A DNA stretch of 64,000 nucleotides from Hemileia vastatrix. Its lineage: Eukaryota > Basidiomycota > Pucciniomycetes > Pucciniales > Zaghouaniaceae. Below are positions 57,098 through 64,000 of the stretch, in pieces (position 1 is the first letter of the stretch; each line of letters starts with the position of its first letter). The notes beneath the pieces were generated by a model. It was not told where the DNA came from. It saw nothing but the letters and a program-made list of their open reading frames with translations, and did no database searches. The DNA lies in contig JASXTE010000005.1 in the NCBI GenBank assembly GCA_030280995.1, positions 24,655,001 through 24,719,000 on the forward strand. Direction: 5' to 3'. Made by a program: the position numbers and the translations under genes.

Positions 57098-57361
57098 TGT
57101 TGCCAGTGGAAGGGTTATGTGATGAGGGAAGTGGGAATTCACCGCCAAATGTGCAGTTGGGGTGTGTAGATAGAAAAAGAACTTAAGTGTTCGCCACCAA
57201 AATTAAGTAGCATAGAGTGAGGAAATACTTAAGGATGGGATCAGCAATTATAAGTCATGTGACTTTCTTAAAAATCCATCATGGATGAGATGAGTTTGGG
57301 ATCAGGAATTAGGAATGGAAATTGGGGTATAAGAGGCGGGATAATGCATTATCGTGGATTT

Positions 57362-57393
57362 CTTATCCACTAGCCCTGGGGCTAGTGGATAAG
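57362..57393. repeat. Subterminal palindrome of H5
   Basis: CTTATCCACTAGCCCT followed by GGGGCTAGTGGATAAG, one mismatch at the centre, 83 bp inside the right end. Confidence 0.8.
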
Positions 57394-57479
57394 AATCTTC
57401 CGCAATTAATAATGTCTGATCCCGGGAAAAAAAATTCCTGATCCCTAATTGTGGATCCCTGAACATTGATACCCCCTAA

Positions 57480-58380
57480 TGAATTTCTTATAAAATAAAA
57501 TATTATTATATAACACGTAATCTAACATAACTCAATAAAATATAATGCAATACAATATAATATATTAAAATTCAATCTAATTTGATTTAATGAAATAAGT
57601 AAAATGAGTATCATAAAATATGATAAAATAAAGAAAAACAAATTCAATTTAAAAAATTATAAGATATAACATAAAATAAATTTATACTGGATAAAAAATT
57701 TAATTTTAAATTCAATATGAAATTTAATATGTATATGGAATTTAATGTTGCATATGCATATTCACATTAAATATGAATTTTGCATATGCATATTCATTAT
57801 GATAATGCATATGCATATTCAATATGATTTTGCATATGAATATGCAATATAAATTTTTATATGCATATTCATTTTTGAAAGAATATTCTAAATCATTTTC
57901 ATTATATATATGAATTATCATTTTACATTTACATACCAAATACCACTTTGCAAGTGAATATTTGATTTCCCTTTTCATTGCTCAAAATAATTTTACATGA
58001 TTGCCAAATATCACTGAGCGAATCAAAAAAATTCATTTTATATTTGTTTTCTGAACTGCATAGATTGAAAAATTCTGACAAAGAAATCTAAACAATATTA
58101 AATAGTTAATCATGGTTTTTAATATGTTTCAATATAATTTAAATAAGTCTTAAATTAGAGTACAATAATTACTTGAAAAATCAAAAATTTCACTTGGGTT
58201 TTCAGCTCCATCTTGAACTATTATTTGAAAGACTGAGTCACAATTATAAGCTAATGGTGTGCAGTGTTTGGAATGATTTCTGAAACTTTTTTCATTCAAA
58301 ATTTAAGATGAGTTCATTCAAATTTCATTATGATGCCAGAAAAGATTCAGCTAGGTTATTAAAATAGTTTAAGCTGGTTG
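57480..58380. other. AT-rich spacer with (CATATGCATATT)-like repeats
   Basis: 57740-57880 is an imperfect array of GCATATGCATATTCA(A/T)TATGA, self-complementary in many places. No gene seen. Confidence 0.55.
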
Positions 58381-58493
58381 TCAAGCAAATTTCAGTAAGA
58401 GTTCCATCTAAATTCAGTGTGAGTTAAATCTGTGTTACATCTGACTTCAAGTTGAGCACTTGCTAGCAAGCCCCCCCCAAATATTTTGTGGTG
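58381..58493. mobile_element. Diverged remnant of the CACTA-type MITE (right part)
   Basis: GAGTTCCATCTAAATTCAGT...CTTCAAGTTGAGCACTTGCTAGCAAG followed by a C-run and ATATTTTGTGGTG (inverted: CACCACAAAATAT) parallels the right end of the 261-bp MITEs. The left end was not found. Confidence 0.5.
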
Positions 58494-58559
58494 ATTGTTA
58501 AGAAAAACTAACTCAATAATTTACCAGAAAACATCAAAGCCTTACCAAAAAATAATGGA

Positions 58560-59386
58560 AATCTAGTTATAGCAGTTTTCAGTAATTTCCTCAAACCTAA
58601 ATTTATTTTAAAGGTTTACACTTTGAATGAAGCTCAAGAGGAAAATATTGTTTTTATGTAAGATCTACTCTCTCCTTTATATCAAATGGCTTTGGTTAGG
58701 ACAAATTTAGGTAATAAAATCTTGTGTGAAGGTATTATGATTGGCTTGGTAGAAAACTAGGATATAAGAAAGTAATTTATTTTGGTGTGTTTATTTATTG
58801 TTAACTAAATTTCTTAATTCTAACCTTTACTTTAATAATTTCTTTATGGATATATTATTTGCTTAGATATATTAGTTCTTAAGAAATTTAAGATGATTTG
58901 GGAAGGTGCAATAATTTGTGTTATTTTTATTCTTTTCTGGAGAATCATTTGAAGATATTATCTATTTCTGCTTTTCCAACCAATAATAAACTAATGATAA
59001 AAATAGTACTACCTAGATGTTAAGATTCTGAATGGATCATTATGGTGGAAAGAAATACTTCACCTTCTAATTTTATCATTACTTATGGAGGATTTCATAA
59101 TAATATTCAAATTGAAAGAAATGACTTGAATCTCCTTACTTTTGGTATCTTCTGTTACATCAACACTATTCTAGGTCATTCAATTCAATCTCTAAATATA
59201 GTTAAAGTAAATGGTTTATATTTTACAGATAAAAAATGTTTTACCAATTTTTTAGGGAATATATATATTAAAACAGTCTGGAAATCCTCTAGGGAAAACC
59301 AAAAAACCTCAAGAGCTCTGTCTGTATATGAATCACATGATAGCTTCTCACATTTTGAGTGCTCATTTCAGATAAATAATGACTGA
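58560..59386 (+). pseudogene. TET/JBP-like dioxygenase remnant outside a Harbinger
   Basis: Plus-strand pieces: VFSNFLKPKFILKVYTLN (about 58590) and SPLYQMALVRTNLGNKI (about 58670) align with the upstream exon of the H3 gene. After a gap, 59042-59386 gives SNFIITYGGFHNNIQIERNDLNLLTFGIFCYIN...GLYFTDKKC...FSHFECSFQIN. The iron-binding HxD is replaced by QIE, so even if expressed it would be catalytically dead. No Harbinger ends were seen next to it. This is either an independent family member or an orphaned cargo. Confidence 0.65.
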
Positions 59387-59389
59387 GTA

Positions 59390-60630
59390 AATTGTGTAAG
59401 AAAGGCAACAAATAAATAACATTTTGAAGCAAAATATTTAGGTGGAAATTCCACATTATGGGGTCTAAGAAAATTTTTCATTTTCATCTTTGAATGTTAT
59501 AATTTAACATATAACAGTCATTTTTCCACTTTACTTACTTGAGGTTTTGGACTGTTAAGCCATGCTTTTGTGGTATCATGTCTACATTAATTTGTAACAT
59601 TTCTTCTTTAATTTTATTATTATTTAAATTTATTTTCTTGAAGTCTATTACTTTATCTTGGTGTCTTTCTCTGAATCACTTGTTTCTTTTTTATTAATGA
59701 ATTTTAATTGAAATTTGGTAATCAGGACCTCTTAATAGGATAAAACTCAAGGGGAGGTCACATAAAAATTTAAGAAAAAAGTTAGAAATTTTTTTTATCA
59801 TATCACCAGAAGAAAACCATGGGAACCTGATAGCTAGTTCCAATACCTATCTTTATCTGAACTCAATTTTTGCTCAGCTGTAATTCTTCTGGAAGGACTT
59901 CAAATAAACAATGAGCACACTAGCTTGCACAATATTAAATCAAATTTATTTTTAAATCAATTATGAATATAAGGATAGAAACATGCTATCATGTGCCACT
60001 TGATTTTTTGTGGTGTATGTTAGACTTATATAATTTAAAGAAATGTTAATTGAAAGTTAGACAATTAAATATTTATAAAATAATATACATGCATTTAAGA
60101 ACTCAAACATAATATCAAAAATCCACTGGATTTTCATGGTGCTTGATTAAATTTTTCTAACAAAAAACATGACCAAGTAAAGAGATTTTGTTGTGCATAA
60201 AATTTGGTGAATTTACAATATGGGGCTTTTAATCTGACACCAAAACTTGAATTTGTTTTATAAAATTTATACTTTAACTCAAAGCCTTACCTAGTGCTTG
60301 ATGTTTTATTTAAATGAGTAGTACCTACTCTTCACATACTTGGAAACATTTAAAAGAATATGGCTATCATCTCACCAAGGAATACAAAAATGTTTGCACT
60401 CCTTGTGAAGTTTTTTATTACTTTTGAGTTCATAAAACAGAAATTCAGTGAAAAAGTGAAAGTTTCAAAGCGTTAAATGGAAAAGTAAAATATTTGATGT
60501 CATTTTTCAAGGGGTCTTTCAGGTCTAGAAGGTTTTACAGGGAGGTCCAATGGCAGTAACAACAGATTTTAAGGGATTCAAACTTAGGTACATATTTTCC
60601 TATCTTAAAGATTATTTACATAATAATAAG
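59390..60630. other. AT-rich spacer, no gene seen
   Basis: No coherent coding or element ends recognised. The outer boundary of the Gypsy-C LTR may lie in its last ~150 bp but was not resolved. Confidence 0.5.
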
Positions 60631-60639
60631 AGGTAAAGA

Positions 60640-61308
60640 GTTGGATTATTATTATAATTAATGGATTAGAATTACCTTTAATGTAAACACTAAAGCATTA
60701 ATAGATAGTAATAAAGGGATTTGTAAATAGTTGTAATAAACTTAGTAAGTAATGAATGAATAAAAAACAACCAAAAGAGAGGCCTTATATAGGCAAAGGA
60801 GGGACAAAGCATGGCAATAAAATTTGAAAAACAGTAGTATGAGAGAGAGAGAAAAAGAATATTTCAGAAGGATTATTTTCTAATAATAAATTTGTTCTAA
60901 AAAGAATGTGTCAAAAAGATGTATTTACAGAGTATGTCAGAAATACATCAATTTATTTTAATATTTACTGTAGATTTAAATTCTAAATAAGAAATTTGGA
61001 TTTTTTGTATATATTTATTTTTATTTTAATATTAAAATATTATTTTAATTTAAAATCTATTTTTTAATATAAATCGTTATTTCTTCTAACCTGTCAAATG
61101 AGCACGGTGTTAGAGAATAAAAATATAAGGGACATTTTATATTTAATTTTAATTATTCATTTTATTTTATCATTCTGTAATTAGTTAATTTATTATTAGT
61201 AATTTTAATGTAACTAATTAATAATTAAATAATTAGAATAATAAGGTGTGGCTTCATCCAGTAAATCATTAATTATTTTACTGGGTAAGTCTAGCAGTTT
61301 GGCTGACA
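60640..61308 (-). repeat. Gypsy-C LTR, duplicate copy
   Basis: Matches 61813-62444 almost base for base, including the TATATAAGGCCTCTC stretch on the minus strand (near 60790), and ends GGCTGACA at 61308. The left boundary is given as the limit of similarity, not a proven LTR end. Confidence 0.7.
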
Positions 61309-61806
61309 CTCCCTCACTCTAAAAAAACAATAAAAAATGCTATGATTTTTTCTTTTTATATTTCTTTAGCAGATTAGGAAGGTTAGATATCTCCATCCCA
61401 GATATCTAAGAATCATATTCAGAAGATAAATTCTTGAATATCAATATATATTCTGTACCTTTTTCAGCAGTAACAATTCTGTCATTTTGAATATTTTCAA
61501 TTTCTGCTGTCTCAGTGGTTTCATTAGGGGTCTTTTTTGGTCTTCCCCTTCTTTTGGGAAATAAATCACTATTGGATGTGTAAGGTTTCAAAAGAGATAT
61601 TTGAAAAACAGGATGTTTTCTGTCATATGGAGAATACAAAATAACTTCAACTGCATTATTACCAACCATTCTTCTTAGAACAAATGGGCCAACAAATGTG
61701 TCTTTCGATTTGTTATTACCTTGTTAATTGAAGTGGACTGTGAAAATCAACACCTCATCACCCTTTTTAAAAGTGTATTCTTTATGTGATTTGTCCCATC
61801 TCTTCT
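61309..61806 (-). pseudogene. Gypsy-C integrase tail, duplicate copy
   Basis: Polypurine tract, then the chromodomain-like tail and SH3-like part of integrase (VGNNAVEVILYSPYDRKHPVF, RRGRPKKTPNE), duplicating 62445-62940. It stops at 61806 within the basic helix codons and joins LTR sequence. Confidence 0.75.
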
Positions 61807-61812
61807 TCGTTG

Positions 61813-62444
61813 GATTATTAATATAATTAATGGATTAGAATTATGTTTAATGTAAAAACTAAAGTATTAATATATAGTAATAAAGGGATTTGTAAATATT
61901 TGTAATAAAGTTAGTAAGTAATGAATGAATAAAAAACAACCAAAAGAGAGGCCTTATATAGGCAAAGGAGGGACAAAGAATGGCAATGAAATTAAAAAAA
62001 CAGAAGTATGATAGAGAGAGAAAAATAATTTTCCAGAAGGAGTATTTTCAAATAATAAATTTGTTCTTAAAAGAAGGCGTAAAAAAGATGTATTTACAGA
62101 GTATTTCAGAAATACATAAATTAATTTAATATTTACTGTAGAAGTCAATTCTAAATAATAGATTTGAATTTTTTGTATATATTTTATTTTATTTGAATTT
62201 TATTTTAATTTAAAATCTATTTTTTAACATAAAATTTTATTTCTTCTAACCTGTCAATGAGCACGGTGTTAGAGAAAAATATAAGGGACATTTTATATTT
62301 AATTTTACCATTCTTTAATTAGTTAATTTATTAAAAGTAATTTTAATGCAACTAATTTTATTAAATAATTAAAATAATAAGGTGTGCCTTCATCCAGTAA
62401 ATAACAAATTATTTTACTGGGTAAGTCTAGTAGCCTGGCTGACA
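61813..62444 (-). repeat. Gypsy-C 3' LTR (as visible)
   Basis: Ends GGCTGACA at 62444 next to the polypurine tract. It starts here at the duplication junction, so the outer end is missing or belongs to the first copy. Confidence 0.7.
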
Positions 62445-64000
62445 CTCCCTCACTCTAAAAAAACAATTAAAAAAATGCCTGGATTTTTTCTTTTTATATT
62501 TCTTTAGTAGAGTCGAAAGATTAGATATTTCCTTCCGAGGTATCCAAGAATCATATTCAGAAGATTGATTCTTGAATCTCAATAAGTATTCTGTACCTTT
62601 TTCAGCAGTAACAATTCTGTCATTTAGAATCTTATCAATTTCTGCTGTCTCAGTGACTTCATTAGGGGTCTTTTTTGGTCTTCCCCTCCTTTTAGGAAAT
62701 AAATCACTATTGGATTTATAAGGTTTCACAAGAGATATTGGAAAAACAGGATGTTTTCTGTCATATGGAGAATACAAGATAACTTCAACTGCATTATCAC
62801 CAACCATTCTTCTTACAACAAATGGACCAACAAATGGGTCTTTAAATTTTTTATTACCTTGTAAATTGAAGTCGACTGTAGAAATCAACACCTCATCACC
62901 CTTTTTAAAAGTGTATTATTTATGGGATTTGTCCCATCTCTTTTTCTCATATTCAAATGATTTTTCAATACATTTTTGAGCATGACTTCTGCAAAGTTGT
63001 TGTATTTGAAGAAAAGATTTTACACCAGGATGTAAATCCAATTTAGGTATTTTATTATTGAGAATTCGGGAAGGAGTATTTGGAACATATCCTAGCCTGA
63101 GCTTAAAAGGCCTTCTTTGAGTAACAGAATGAACAGTGCTATTATAAGCAAATTCCAACCCAGGCAGTAAGGTAACCCAATCATGAGTGAATCTTTCATA
63201 GTCTTTTTACTCAAGGCCAAAGGCACAGTACCTTCTTATCATGTCCTCTAGAGACTGAATCATTCTTTCAGCTAATCCATCAGTCTGAGGGTGATTGGCA
63301 GTAGATAGTTTTAGATCACAACCACAAACATCCATCAGAGACATCCAAAATTCAGAAGTAAATTTAAGGTCTCTGTCAGAGATTATGGCTTTAGCAGAAC
63401 CAGAAGTATTAAACATATGAGACCACCATAAGAAAGCTAATCCCTTAGCAGAAACATCCTTGTGAGTAGGGATAAATTTACACATTTTATTGAATCTGTC
63501 CACAATAACCCAACAAGAGTTATAACTGTCTTTCCCAGAAATAGGTAATCCTGTTACAAAATACATGTTTATTATCTTCCATGGTGCATCAGGAGGTTCA
63601 ATATGTTGCATTAATCCAGCTCTCTTACCAGTCAATCTTTTTGATTTTTGGAAAGAATCACAAGATTCAACATATAATTTGGTGTCGTCAGACATATTAA
63701 CCCACCAAGCAGTGTTTTTAATTCTGATCATTGTTTTTTTCAAGATCAAAATGTCCAGCTAATATGTCATCATGACAAATTTTCAAGATGATTTCTTTCA
63801 TAGAAGGAGGAATAACAATGACATTACTCAACTTTCTTCTATAATATAGATATCCTTCATCAATTGAAAATTTACCTTTCTCCAAAACCTTCTGGTACTT
63901 TTTTGGAAGGGTTTAAATTAATGCTTGTATTGAAGCGTTTTTTGGATCATTTAATATGATGCATAACTTTTTCAAGTCAGTGCCCTTTTCATATGAATCC
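62427..64000 (-). pseudogene. pol: Gypsy-C Pol, integrase region (continues past window end)
   Basis: A single minus frame from about 63749 to 62427 with TAA-type stops at 63207 and 62916. The integrase zinc-finger end (ESCDSFQKSKRLTG) is followed by the core: the first catalytic Asp position reads NMYFVTGLP instead of MDFVTGLP, the second Asp is in ISDRD, and Glu is in DGLAER. Then come the basic helix, the SH3-like part, RRGRPKK and a chromodomain-like tail (IDKIL...YLLRFKNQSSEYDSW). The frame ends inside the LTR. RNase H and RT would lie beyond 64000. Closely related to Gypsy-B, whose deletion removed exactly the part present here. Confidence 0.82.

Larger units (their letters stand above)
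51975..57476 (+). mobile_element. Harbinger H5, 5.5 kb, carrying a TET/JBP-like exon
   Basis: Ends GGGGGTATCAATGTT and AACATTGATACCCCC, perfect inverted repeats. Flanks are GTA (left) and TAA (right), so the duplication is imperfect. Myb gene (+), TET-like exon (-), transposase (-) with a catalytic-domain deletion. Best-preserved Myb gene of the window. Confidence 0.88.

Overview
This is a eukaryotic, AT-rich, intron-bearing window made almost entirely of nested transposable elements. I see no convincing single-copy host gene, tRNA or rRNA. Three things point to a basidiomycete, most likely a rust fungus (Pucciniales): short GT-AG introns (55-75 nt), Ty3/Gypsy chromoviruses, and PIF/Harbinger transposons accompanied by TET/JBP-like dioxygenase genes. 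The species is inference.

Layout. 1-14430 is a minus-strand Ty3/Gypsy element (Gypsy-B) that has lost protease, RT, RNase H and most of integrase. It carries a 261-bp CACTA-type MITE, and its right LTR is split by a chromovirus (Gypsy-A copy 1, 5753-14146, TSD AAGAT). Gypsy-B itself sits inside the Myb gene of a Harbinger element (H1, 14431-15005). Then come a small Harbinger-type MITE, a 7-bp microsatellite block, Harbinger H2 (16239-24505), Harbinger H4 (24791-28020), an inverted ~80-bp satellite and AT-rich spacer. Gypsy-A copy 2 (31736-40446, TSD GCTGG, with a second 261-bp MITE inside) is followed by spacer, Harbinger H3 (42672-50428, TSD TTA), a 53-bp palindromic satellite (50.8-51.8 kb), Harbinger H5 (51975-57476), a stray TET-like fragment (58.56-59.39 kb), and a minus-strand Gypsy-C whose 3' end is tandemly duplicated and which runs off the right edge.

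How the parts work. The Harbinger family has a transposase gene at one end and a convergent three-exon Myb/SANT-like gene at the other. Between the two 3' ends lies a variable cargo region: a TET/JBP-like 2OG-Fe(II) dioxygenase in H3 and H5, and an intron-containing copy of the AP-3 adaptor delta subunit gene in H2. All cargo is co-oriented with the transposase. Gypsy-A encodes gag, a likely -1 frameshift signal and a pol with C-terminal chromodomain. Its primer-binding site is complementary to the predicted start of its own transcript (Tf1/sushi-type self-priming), and both copies carry an antisense, intron-containing gene for a Zn2Cys6-type protein between pol and the 3' LTR. Most copies are dead. 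Premature stops in Gypsy-A pol copy 1 are all TGA, mostly from CGA, suggesting methyl-cytosine deamination. A TET-like gene riding on transposons in a genome with such decay is the most interesting biological theme here.

All coordinates and homologies were read by eye; no alignment or database search was run.
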